From: Pseudomonas moraviensis
GTDB taxonomy: Bacteria; Pseudomonadota; Gammaproteobacteria; Pseudomonadales; Pseudomonadaceae
Reading direction: 5' to 3'
Assembly: GCF_900105805.1 (NCBI RefSeq)
Contig: NZ_LT629788.1
Location: forward strand, 4,696,501 to 4,760,500
DNA: 64,000 bases
A program made the translations under genes and the position numbers. The number at the start of each line of letters is the position of its first letter. Position 1 is the stretch's first letter. Below the pieces are notes generated by a model that was not told the DNA's origin, did not search any database, and worked only from the letters and a program-made list of their open reading frames with translations. Of the stretch, positions 26,889-34,494 are shown piece after piece.

Positions 26889-27461
26889 ATGCAGATCTCG
26901 TTCAAGATCGACGCCGACGCTTTCGAGCAGGAACAGAAGGAACCGGTGAAAAAGACCTTGCGCATCGGCGACGCCGAAATCGCCCATGCGCTGGAGCGCA
27001 TCGCCAAGGCCAGCCTGACCGAATACCTGAAAATGCTGGTCGAAGGCGGCATGCCCAGCCGGGCTGACGAAGCCAAACAGGATCGCCTGCTGTATCTGAT
27101 CCAGAGTTACTTCGGGCAAACCCTGCCAACCGAATCGCAGATTTCGACGATCTTTCAACTGACCCAGAGCCAGAGCAAAACCCTGTTGAAGAACACCGTT
27201 TCGCGCTTTCGCAACCAGCTCGACGACATCCTGCAGCAGAGCATGCGCGCGGTGATCGAGTCCGCCGAACATGCGCAAAACGTGTTTCTGGTGGTAATCA
27301 GCTCGGACGTGATTCGTGATGAGTTGAATATGCTCATCACGCAAAACGAGCCGACCTTCAAACCCATCACCAAACGCAAGGGCAGCGCCGGGCAGTTCGA
27401 GATCAGCGAAGATTCCCACGCATTGCTCTGCGCCACGCTGGGTCTGAATGCCGTTCAGTGA
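26889..27461 (+). CDS. Uncharacterised 190-residue cytosolic protein
   Basis: Not recognised. It has no signal peptide or membrane segment and is rich in predicted helix. Notable stretches are the charged N-terminus (DADAFEQEQKEPVKKTLRIG) and QSQSKTLLKNTVSRFRNQLD in the middle. The C-terminus ends with HALLCATLGLNAVQ. GGAG stands upstream of the ATG. Its 3' end overlaps the next gene, a three-helix membrane protein, by 14 bases, suggesting translational coupling and a soluble/membrane partnership. Confidence 0.7.
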   Translation: MQISFKIDADAFEQEQKEPVKKTLRIGDAEIAHALERIAKASLTEYLKMLVEGGMPSRADEAKQDRLLYLIQSYFGQTLPTESQISTIFQLTQSQSKTLLKNTVSRFRNQLDDILQQSMRAVIESAEHAQNVFLVVISSDVIRDELNMLITQNEPTFKPITKRKGSAGQFEISEDSHALLCATLGLNAVQ

Positions 27462-27831
27462 CATTGTTGCGGTCAGTGGCTTGCTGCTGACCCTGACCAC
27501 GTTCATGTTCAACCTGGCGTGGCCGGCGCTCAATGAAGCGCTGGCGCAGGATGAATATCAAAAGGGTTCGCAGGCTCGAAAACGCAGTCGAGACAAGATT
27601 CTGGCCACTGTCTACTGGCGCGCATTACCATTGACCTGTGCTTTTGTGGCGCTGTTTTACGTTAACTTGCCGGCGGCAGTCGGAATCGTGCGCAGCAGTA
27701 CGCTGGATCTGTGGGATTTCGATGTGGATCGCACGCTGTACGTGATGGTGGTTGTCGCGCTGTTGGTGTTTGCGCTGGTCAATGTCGGACTGGCGCTGAG
27801 ACTGCTGATCAAATGGCAAAATCTGCGTTAA
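27448..27831 (+). CDS. Uncharacterised inner-membrane protein, three helices
   Basis: 127 residues with three hydrophobic segments: about 6-28 (IVAVSGLLLTLTTFMFNLAW), 57-80 (ALPLTCAFVALFYVNLPAAV) and 97-120 (VMVVVALLVFALVNVGLALR). A charged loop (EYQKGSQARKRSRDK) lies between the first two. Family not recognised. It begins inside the 3' end of the preceding gene and is followed by a strong terminator, so it closes the 26659-27831 unit. Confidence 0.7.
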   Translation: MPFSDIVAVSGLLLTLTTFMFNLAWPALNEALAQDEYQKGSQARKRSRDKILATVYWRALPLTCAFVALFYVNLPAAVGIVRSSTLDLWDFDVDRTLYVMVVVALLVFALVNVGLALRLLIKWQNLR

Positions 27832-27840
27832 TCATCAACA

Positions 27841-27877
27841 AAAAGACCCAATTCAACTGACTGAACTGGGTCTTTTT
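27841..27877. terminator. Rho-independent terminator
   Basis: AAAAGACCCAATTCA / TGAACTGGGTCTTTT with a six-base loop, one non-paired position, then a T-run. It ends the unit before it and can also act on leftward pyrE transcription. Confidence 0.88.
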
Positions 27878-27880
27878 TAT

Positions 27881-27965
27881 TGTGGGAGCGAGCCTGCTCG
27901 CGAAAGCGGTATTCGCCTCACATCGCTCGGTGTGACGGCCATTCGCGAGCAGGCTCGCTCCCACA
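27881..27965. repeat. REPIN, family A
   Basis: Inverted 24-base arms TGTGGGAGCGAGCCTGCTCG.. (27881-27904) and complement (27942-27965). The unit abuts the terminator on the left and the pyrE stop codon on the right. Confidence 0.9.
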
Positions 27966-27969
27966 TTGG

Positions 27970-28614
27970 TCACACGCCAAATTGGGCGCGATAGGCTTCC
28001 ACGGCTGGCAGGTGCTGCTTGAGCTGTGGATCGTCGGCGAGGAACTCCAACACTTGATTCAGCGACACGATGCTGATCACCGGAATGCCGAAGTCGCGCT
28101 CGACTTCCTGGATGGCCGACAACTCGCCGTTGCCACGCTCCTGACGGTTCAGCGCGATCAGCACGCCGGCGGCCTTGGCGCCGTCCTGGGAAGCGATGAT
28201 CTGCATCACTTCGCGAATGGCGGTGCCGGCGGTGATCACGTCGTCGATGATCAAGACTTCGCCAGTCAGCGGTGCGCCGACCAGGCTGCCGCCTTCGCCG
28301 TGGGCCTTGGCTTCCTTGCGGTTGAAGCACCATGGCAGATCACGGTCGTGATGTTCGGCCAGCGCAACGGCGGTAGTCGCCGCCAGTGGAATGCCTTTGT
28401 AGGCCGGGCCAAACAGAACGTCGAAGGGGATGCCGCTTTCGGCGATGGCCGCAGCGTAGAAACGCCCCAGTTGCGCCAGGGCCGAACCCGAGTTGAACAG
28501 GCCGGCGTTGAAGAAGTAGGGACTGGTGCGTCCGGACTTCAGGGTGAACTCACCGAAGCGCAAAACGCCGCGATCGATGGCAAAACGAATGAAATCGCGC
28601 TGATACGCTTGCAT
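27970..28614 (-). CDS. pyrE: Orotate phosphoribosyltransferase
   Basis: 214-residue pyrimidine-biosynthesis enzyme making OMP from orotate and PRPP. The PRPP loop VLIIDDVITAGTAIRE and the flexible-loop FNRKEAKAHGEGG are present. The start at 28614 (MQAYQRDFIRFAI) gives the family length; an in-frame codon seven residues upstream is less likely. Divergent from crc with 82 bases between, a gene pair conserved in Pseudomonas. Confidence 0.96.
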   Translation of the reverse strand: MQAYQRDFIRFAIDRGVLRFGEFTLKSGRTSPYFFNAGLFNSGSALAQLGRFYAAAIAESGIPFDVLFGPAYKGIPLAATTAVALAEHHDRDLPWCFNRKEAKAHGEGGSLVGAPLTGEVLIIDDVITAGTAIREVMQIIASQDGAKAAGVLIALNRQERGNGELSAIQEVERDFGIPVISIVSLNQVLEFLADDPQLKQHLPAVEAYRAQFGV

Positions 28615-28696
28615 GAAAAAAACCCCAAATACCACGGATTTAGCTAATTAGCTTGACGCCGTGTATCATACACGCACGCGATTTTTGGGGCCATTT

Positions 28697-29476
28697 ATGC
28701 GGATCATCAGTGTGAACGTCAATGGTATTCAGGCGGCAGTCGAGCGCGGTTTGCTCAGTTGGCTGCAAGCCCAGAATGCCGACGTCATCTGCCTGCAGGA
28801 CACCCGTGCCTCCGCCTTTGAACTGGATGACCCAGCCTTCCAACTGGATGGCTACTTCCTTTATGCCTGCGATGCCGAAGTCCCTGCCCAAGGCGGCGTG
28901 GCTTTGTATTCGCGGTTGCAACCGAAGGCTGTCATCAGCGGTCTCGGTTTCGAGACGGCCGACCGCTACGGGCGCTACCTGCAAGCAGATTTCGACAAAG
29001 TCAGTATTGCCACCTTGCTGTTTCCCTCGGGGATGAACGGCGATGAGGACTTGAACCAGAAGTTCAAGCTCATGGACGATTTCGGCAAGTACCTGGACAA
29101 ACAGCGACGCAAACGTCGCGAGTACATTTACTGTGGCTCGCTGTACGTTGCGCAGCAGAAACTCGACATCAAGAACTGGCGCGACAGCCAGCAGTCTCCA
29201 GGCTTCCTGGCGCCGGAACGCGCCTGGATGGACGAGATTGTCGGCAACATGGGCTATGTCGATGCGCTGCGTGAAGTCAGCCGCGAAGGCGACCAGTACA
29301 GCTGGTGGCCGGATAACGAACAGGCCGAGATGCTCAATCTGGGCTGGCGTTTCGATTACCAGATCCTGACCCCGGGCCTGCGTCGCTCGGTGCGCAGCGC
29401 ACGCCTGCCGCGTCAGCCACGGTTCTCGCAGCACGCGCCATTGATCGTCGACTACGACTGGACGCTGACCATCTAA
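28697..29476 (+). CDS. crc: Catabolite repression control protein Crc
   Basis: 259-residue member of the exonuclease III/EEP fold, beginning MRIISVNVNGIQAAVERGLL and ending FSQHAPLIVDYDWTLTI. It has the Crc-specific sequence LDIKNWRDSQQSPGF rather than a fully active ExoIII site. Crc has no nuclease activity of its own; with Hfq it blocks translation of catabolic mRNAs carrying CA motifs. The start at 28697 gives the exact Crc length. A strong terminator follows. Confidence 0.95.
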   Translation: MRIISVNVNGIQAAVERGLLSWLQAQNADVICLQDTRASAFELDDPAFQLDGYFLYACDAEVPAQGGVALYSRLQPKAVISGLGFETADRYGRYLQADFDKVSIATLLFPSGMNGDEDLNQKFKLMDDFGKYLDKQRRKRREYIYCGSLYVAQQKLDIKNWRDSQQSPGFLAPERAWMDEIVGNMGYVDALREVSREGDQYSWWPDNEQAEMLNLGWRFDYQILTPGLRRSVRSARLPRQPRFSQHAPLIVDYDWTLTI

Positions 29477-29496
29477 GCGTTTTATCGCAGCCAAAG

Positions 29497-29530
29497 AAAA
29501 TGCCCGCATCGTGAGATGCGGGCATTTTTT
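29497..29530. terminator. Bidirectional terminator between crc and gltS
   Basis: Perfect 14-pair stem AAAATGCCCGCATC/GATGCGGGCATTTT with loop GTGA and a T-run, between the convergent crc and gltS. Confidence 0.92.
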
Positions 29531-29544
29531 ATACGCCGTGCCTC

Positions 29545-30753
29545 CTAAACCGCAGCGAAGAAAGGCAAGGTCAGGTACAGCTTGATCACGATGACGTTAA
29601 CGATATCGATGAAGAACGCTCCTACCATCGGCACCACCAGAAACGCGATCTGCGAAGGCCCATACCGTTGCGTCACTGCTTGCATGTTGGCAATGGCCGT
29701 CGGCGTAGCACCCAGCCCAAAGCCGCAATGCCCCGCAGCAAGCACGGCAGCATCATAGTTGCTGCCCATTACCCGGAACGTTACGAAAATCGCGAACAGC
29801 GCCATGACCAGCGCCTGCACGGCCAGAATGATGAAGATCGGCAATGCCAGCGCTGCCAGATCCCAAAGCTTCAGCGACATCAGCGCGATCGCCAGAAACA
29901 GGGATAGGCTGACATTGCCGAGCACAGAAACTTCACGCTCGAATACCTGATACAAGCCAAGCGCTGATAATCCGTTACGCAACACCACACCCACGAACAG
30001 CACACAGACAAATGTCGGCAACTCGAACGCAGTGCCGTGGAGCAAATCATTCAACAAGTTGCCAGCGAGCAGGCTGACGGCAATCAGCGCCAGTGTCTCG
30101 ACGAAAGAAAAGGGCGTGATAGAACGTTCTTTGTTCGGCTGTTCAAAACCTCTTGGCAGTCGCGGTGCTTGCTGGGGACTGCAGCCCGGCACCTGCACAC
30201 GCTTGATCAGCAACCGCGCAACGGGACCACCGATCAGCCCCCCCAGAACAAGACCGAACGTCGCCGAGGCCAGCGCCAGTTCCGAAGCCGAGGCCAGGCC
30301 GTATTTCTCGCTGAACACCGCGCCCCACGCGGCGCCCGTGCCGTGACCACCGGCAAGGGTGATCGAGCCCGTCAGCAAGCCCATCAAGGGATCAAGCCCG
30401 AGCAAAGTTGCCAACCCTATTCCCATGGCGTTTTGCACCACCAGCAAGCCAATGACTGCCAGCAGGAAGATGCCGACAATGCGCCCGCCTTTTTTCAGAC
30501 TGGCAAGGTCGGCACTCAAGCCAATCGTGGCAAAGAACGCCAACATCAACGGTGTTTGCAATGAAGTATCGAAGCGGACTTCTATATCGAAAGTGCGCAA
30601 TATCAACAGGAGCACGGCAACCACCAGGCCACCCGCTACCGGTTCAGGAATATTGTAACTTCGTAGAAAGCCGACACGCGTTACAAGTCCGCGCCCGAGA
30701 AGCAGCACTAATGAAGCGGCCACGAGCGTGCCGTAGAAATCGAGCTCAATCAT
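29545..30753 (-). CDS. gltS: Sodium/glutamate symporter
   Basis: 402-residue inner-membrane Na+:glutamate symporter of the ESS family, with about ten hydrophobic segments. Conserved blocks are IPEPVAGGLVV near the N-terminus, ITLAGGHGTGAAWG in the first reentrant region and AGHCGFGLGATPTAIANM in the second. No good Shine-Dalgarno precedes the ATG; instead an A-rich stretch matching a CA motif lies there, so Hfq/Crc control is possible. Confidence 0.94.
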   Translation of the reverse strand: MIELDFYGTLVAASLVLLLGRGLVTRVGFLRSYNIPEPVAGGLVVAVLLLILRTFDIEVRFDTSLQTPLMLAFFATIGLSADLASLKKGGRIVGIFLLAVIGLLVVQNAMGIGLATLLGLDPLMGLLTGSITLAGGHGTGAAWGAVFSEKYGLASASELALASATFGLVLGGLIGGPVARLLIKRVQVPGCSPQQAPRLPRGFEQPNKERSITPFSFVETLALIAVSLLAGNLLNDLLHGTAFELPTFVCVLFVGVVLRNGLSALGLYQVFEREVSVLGNVSLSLFLAIALMSLKLWDLAALALPIFIILAVQALVMALFAIFVTFRVMGSNYDAAVLAAGHCGFGLGATPTAIANMQAVTQRYGPSQIAFLVVPMVGAFFIDIVNVIVIKLYLTLPFFAAV

Positions 30754-31123
30754 GTGGATTATTCTTGGCTAAGTATTCACGAGGCGAGCATTTACCTGGG
30801 CCCGACGGGTGAACCGGCTGATTTTCTCAACACTGATTACTGGGGAGTTCAAGTGCCATCGTTGGCTTGAACATATCGAAATGTTTCAATCGAAACATTA
30901 CACCGGGCAACTTTAACAACCAGCTTGCGCGAATAACAAGGACCGGAATATACACTTGCCCGATCAGTTGTGACCAAAGATGTAATAGAGAAATATCAGT
31001 AAATAAATGCCAAGCCGCACATCGTTAACAGACTAGTCCTACAACAAAACCCAATCATTTAGTTGCACAAATAAAAATGCCCCGATAAGTCGGGGCATTT
31101 TCATATTGCGATACAACAGACTT
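30754..31123. promoter_or_regulatory. 370-bp gltS upstream region: CA motif, dyad, terminator
   Basis: No gene found. On the minus strand AAGAATAA (30759-30766) lies six bases before the gltS ATG, where a ribosome site would be expected, and fits AAnAAnAA. AATGTTTC-AATC-GAAACATT (30880-30899) is a perfect 8+8 dyad about 130 bases upstream, a possible operator. The rest is A/T-rich, with the terminator of the DUF4870 gene at 31074-31101. Confidence 0.5.
31074..31101 (-). terminator. Rho-independent terminator of the DUF4870 gene
   Basis: AAAATGCCCCGA/TCGGGGCATTTT, 12 perfect pairs with loop TAAG, 22 bases beyond the DUF4870 stop codon. Confidence 0.9.
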
Positions 31124-31492
31124 TCACTTGATCAATCGCCAGGTGAACGGATATCTGTAGGGGAAACCTTCGTTGGCTTTGACACCTGCAATGATCGTCA
31201 GGACCAGCGCCGCAATCGCCAGCAAACCAAACAGGAAGAAACCGATGATCAGCAGCATGAGCAGGAAGCAGATCATTGAGGCAATCGCCACCGTAATCTG
31301 AAAATTCAGCGCCTCTTTGCCCTGCGCGTCGATGAAGGGGTCCTTCTCGCGCTTCATCTGCCAAAGGATCAGTGGCCCGATCAGATTGCCGAACGGAATC
31401 CAGATCCCCAGCAAGGCGGACAAGTGACAGAACATCGCCCACTGGCGAACCTCCTGGCTCGGTTTGGGCAGCAACTCTTGCTCATCACTCAT
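31124..31492 (-). CDS. DUF4870 domain membrane protein
   Basis: 122-residue small membrane protein. The DUF4870/Tic20-like pattern is clear: WAMFCHLSALLGIWIPFGNL, PLILWQMKREKDPFIDAQGK, then two hydrophobic helices (about 65-110). ATG at 31492 has AGGAGG five bases upstream. Function unknown. It sits downstream of rph on the same strand, 25 bases after the rph stop codon, in a position also seen in P. aeruginosa between crc and rph. Confidence 0.85.
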   Translation of the reverse strand: MSDEQELLPKPSQEVRQWAMFCHLSALLGIWIPFGNLIGPLILWQMKREKDPFIDAQGKEALNFQITVAIASMICFLLMLLIIGFFLFGLLAIAALVLTIIAGVKANEGFPYRYPFTWRLIK

Positions 31493-31517
31493 CACATCCT
31501 CCTTGTGGTCAAGAACT

Positions 31518-32240
31518 TCAGTCGGCCAGTGCAGCCTTCTGCAATTCGAAGATCTCGTTCATGCCTTTCTTCGCCAGTTCCAGCATGGCGTTCAAGTCTT
31601 CAGGCTGGAACGGCGCGCCTTCGGCGGTGCCCTGCACTTCGATGAAACCACCGGTGCTGGTCATCACCACGTTCAGGTCGGTTTCGGCTGCGGAATCTTC
31701 AAGATAGTCCAGATCCAGCACCGGCTCGCCCTGGTACATGCCCACCGAGACCGCGCCGATCATTTGCTTGAGCGGATCGCCGCCTTTCAGGCCGCCGCGC
31801 TTCTTGATCACTTTCAGGGCATCGACCAGCGCAACCATGGCGCCGGTGATGGACGCGGTACGAGTACCGCCATCGGCCTGGATCACGTCGCAATCGACGT
31901 ACAGGGTCACATCGCCGAGCTTGGACATATCCAGCGCCGCGCGCAGGGAGCGGCCGATCAGACGCTGGATTTCCAGAGTACGACCGCCCTGCTTGCCACG
32001 GCTGGCTTCACGCTGGTTACGCTCGCCGGTGGCGCGCGGCAGCATGCCGTACTCGGCAGTCAGCCAGCCCTGGCCCTGGCCTTTGAGGAAGCGTGGCACG
32101 CCGTTTTCGACGCTGACGGTGCAGATGACTTTGGTATCACCGAATTCGACCAGTACGGATCCCTCGGCGTGTTTGGTGTAGTTGCGGGTGATGCGGATCG
32201 AGCGGAGCTGATCGGCAGCGCGACCACTTGGACGTTTCAT
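31518..32240 (-). CDS. rph: Ribonuclease PH
   Basis: 240-residue phosphorolytic 3'-5' exoribonuclease trimming tRNA 3' ends. MKRPSGRAADQLRSIRITRN at the start, the phosphate-site region TGERNQREASRGKQGGRT and the acidic site LYVDCDVIQADGGTRTASI are all intact. The reading frame is complete, unlike the frameshifted rph of some E. coli K-12 strains. Divergent from yicC, with about 268 bases of promoter DNA between. Confidence 0.96.
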   Translation of the reverse strand: MKRPSGRAADQLRSIRITRNYTKHAEGSVLVEFGDTKVICTVSVENGVPRFLKGQGQGWLTAEYGMLPRATGERNQREASRGKQGGRTLEIQRLIGRSLRAALDMSKLGDVTLYVDCDVIQADGGTRTASITGAMVALVDALKVIKKRGGLKGGDPLKQMIGAVSVGMYQGEPVLDLDYLEDSAAETDLNVVMTSTGGFIEVQGTAEGAPFQPEDLNAMLELAKKGMNEIFELQKAALAD

Positions 32241-32508
32241 AGGGATACCTGTACTGAGGACGGAAAACTGCCGAGCATTATAGAGCGCTGCACCGCGAGT
32301 GGGCACTGGTTAAAACCGCCGGCCGACGACCGAAGCGCCTCAAGCGCGCATAACCGACGGGCTGCAGCGCTTTGTCACACCGTGTGTTTGGGCGCATTCG
32401 CCGCACTGCGCTACAATCCTGCGCCTTTGCTGCCAGTCGGCTTAAATTCATTGAAATCGCGCCTGCGAAACAGCGTTTCGCGCCGATCTGCATTGCGAGG
32501 TCACCGCC

Positions 32509-33372
32509 ATGGTGCACAGCATGACCGCCTTCGCCCGCGTCGAGAAAGCCGGCGTTCAGGGCACCCTGAGCTGGGAACTGCGCTCGGTCAACAGCCGCTA
32601 TCTGGAACCGCACCTGCGTTTGCCCGAATCATTTCGCGACCTCGAAGGCGCCGTGCGTGAAGCGCTGCGTCAGGGCCTGTCGCGAGGCAAACTGGAGTGC
32701 ACGCTGCGCTTCACCGAAGAAAGCACCGGCAAGCCGCTGCAAGTCGACCGCGAGCGCGCCGCGCAACTGGTTGCCGCTGCGGAAACCGTGGCCGGGCTGA
32801 TCAAGAATCCCGCTGCGCTGAATCCGCTGGAAGTGCTGGCCTGGCCCGGCGTGCTGGTGGCCGATGCGACCGACCCGCAAGCGCTGAACGCCGAAGCGCT
32901 GGCGCTGTTCAATCAGGGCTTGAAGGACTTGAAGGCTGGCCGCGAGCGCGAAGGCGCGGAGCTGGCGCGTTTGATCAATGATCGCCTGACTTCCATTGAA
33001 GAAGACGTCGTGACCCTGCGTGAACTGGTGCCGCAGATGCTCGCCACCCAGCGCCAGAAAGTCCTCGACCGCTTTGCCGACATGAAGGCTGAGCTCGACC
33101 CGCAACGTCTGGAACAGGAAATGGTCATCCTCGCGCAAAAAAGCGACGTGGCCGAAGAACTGGATCGCCTGAGCACACACATCATCGAAGTTCGCCGGGT
33201 GCTCAAATCCGGTGGTGCCGCCGGGCGGCGTCTGGACTTCCTGATGCAGGAGCTCAACCGCGAGGCCAACACACTGGGCTCCAAAGCCTTCGACCCGCGC
33301 AGCACCCAGGCCGCCGTCAACCTCAAGGTGTTGATCGAGCAGATGCGCGAACAAGTGCAGAACATTGAGTAA
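32509..33372 (+). CDS. yicC: YicC family endoribonuclease
   Basis: 287-residue cytosolic protein of the YicC/YloC family, now known to include metal-dependent endoribonucleases. The N-terminal MVHSMTAFARVE and SWELRSVNSRYLEPHLRLPE and the C-terminal RRLDFLMQELNREANTLGSK are signatures. ATG at 32509 is used; a second ATG four codons in is possible. It is 12 bases upstream of gmk, a conserved pairing. Confidence 0.94.
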   Translation: MVHSMTAFARVEKAGVQGTLSWELRSVNSRYLEPHLRLPESFRDLEGAVREALRQGLSRGKLECTLRFTEESTGKPLQVDRERAAQLVAAAETVAGLIKNPAALNPLEVLAWPGVLVADATDPQALNAEALALFNQGLKDLKAGREREGAELARLINDRLTSIEEDVVTLRELVPQMLATQRQKVLDRFADMKAELDPQRLEQEMVILAQKSDVAEELDRLSTHIIEVRRVLKSGGAAGRRLDFLMQELNREANTLGSKAFDPRSTQAAVNLKVLIEQMREQVQNIE

Positions 33373-33384
33373 GGCTACCCCGAC

Positions 33385-34005
33385 ATGACCCAACACACCG
33401 GCACCCTGTACATCATTTCCGCGCCATCGGGCGCGGGCAAGAGCAGTCTGGTCAAGGCGTTGACCGACGCCGATCCGGAGATCCGCGTTTCGGTCTCGCA
33501 CACCACCCGCGCCATGCGTCCGGGTGAAGTGGATGGCGTGAACTACCACTTCGTGACCCGCGAAGAGTTCGTGAAGATGGGCGAGCACGGCGACTTCCTT
33601 GAACGCGCCGAGGTCTTCGGCAACTTCTACGGCACCTCGCAAAGCCGCCTGCAGCAGACCCTGGACGAAGGTCACGACCTGATTCTGGAAATCGACTGGC
33701 AAGGCGCCGAGCAAGTGCGCAAGCTGATGCCGCAAGCGCGTTCGATCTTCATCCTGCCGCCATCGCTGCAAGCCCTGCACCAGCGCCTGACCAACCGCGG
33801 CCAGGACAGCGACGAGATCATCGACGGCCGCATGCGCGAAGCGGTCAGCGAGATGAGCCATTACGTCGATTACGATTACCTGATCATCAACGACGATTTC
33901 GCCCACGCGCTGGACGATCTGAAGGCGATTTTCCGCGCCAATCAGCTGCAACAGAAACGCCAGCAAGTGCGTTTCGGCAAATTGCTGGCCGAACTGCTCG
34001 GTTAA
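33385..34005 (+). CDS. gmk: Guanylate kinase
   Basis: 206-residue enzyme phosphorylating GMP to GDP. The P-loop SAPSGAGKSSLVKAL is at residues 12-26. The GMP-binding SHTTRAMRPGEVDGVNYHFV and the Walker B-like ILEIDWQGAEQVR are present. It probably shares a transcript with yicC; a hairpin with T-run (34074-34110) follows. Confidence 0.97.
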   Translation: MTQHTGTLYIISAPSGAGKSSLVKALTDADPEIRVSVSHTTRAMRPGEVDGVNYHFVTREEFVKMGEHGDFLERAEVFGNFYGTSQSRLQQTLDEGHDLILEIDWQGAEQVRKLMPQARSIFILPPSLQALHQRLTNRGQDSDEIIDGRMREAVSEMSHYVDYDYLIINDDFAHALDDLKAIFRANQLQQKRQQVRFGKLLAELLG

Positions 34006-34073
34006 AACAGCACTTCCCAAAATGCCTGCAAGCGCTTTACATTGGTGCTTGCAGCGCGTTGAAGGGTCTGGTC

Positions 34074-34110
34074 AAAAAATCAGCGCTTCCCTAATCGCTG
34101 GTGATTTTTT
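34074..34110 (+). terminator. Probable terminator after gmk
   Basis: AAAAAATCAGCG ... CGCTGGTGATTTTTT: a 12-pair stem with a small bulge, an ~10-base loop and a T-run. It lies between gmk and rpoZ. Confidence 0.65.
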
Positions 34111-34173
34111 AAACTGCTCAGTCCGCTCGCCCAACCGGGCAGCGCGCATATTGCATTCGCTCCGAGGAATACC

Positions 34174-34437
34174 ATGGCCCGCGTAACCGTTGAAGACTGC
34201 CTAGAACACGTGGAAAACCGCTTTGAGCTGGTCATGCTCTCTACCAAGCGTGCCCGTCAACTGGCCACCGGCGGCAAAGAGCCATTGGTGCAGTGGGAAA
34301 ACGACAAGCCGACCGTTGTCGCGCTGCGTGAAATTGCTGAAGGCCTGATGAGCTACGAGTTCATCGCCGAGCAGGAAATCGTCCAGGATGAACCGCTGTT
34401 CGCAGCGTTCGAGGACGAGTCGAACGAGGCCGTCTAA
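34174..34437 (+). CDS. rpoZ: RNA polymerase omega subunit
   Basis: 87-residue omega subunit: MARVTVEDCLEHVENRFELV, the conserved LSTKRARQLATGG and ALREIAEGLMSYE. It assists assembly of beta' and contributes to the ppGpp site. CGAGG lies upstream of the ATG. It is 57 bases before spoT, the standard rpoZ-spoT arrangement. Confidence 0.97.
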   Translation: MARVTVEDCLEHVENRFELVMLSTKRARQLATGGKEPLVQWENDKPTVVALREIAEGLMSYEFIAEQEIVQDEPLFAAFEDESNEAV

Positions 34438-34494
34438 GCCTATGCCTGGTCGACGTAGCACGGCGCGGGGTCACAGCCTTCGGCAGGAATCATC

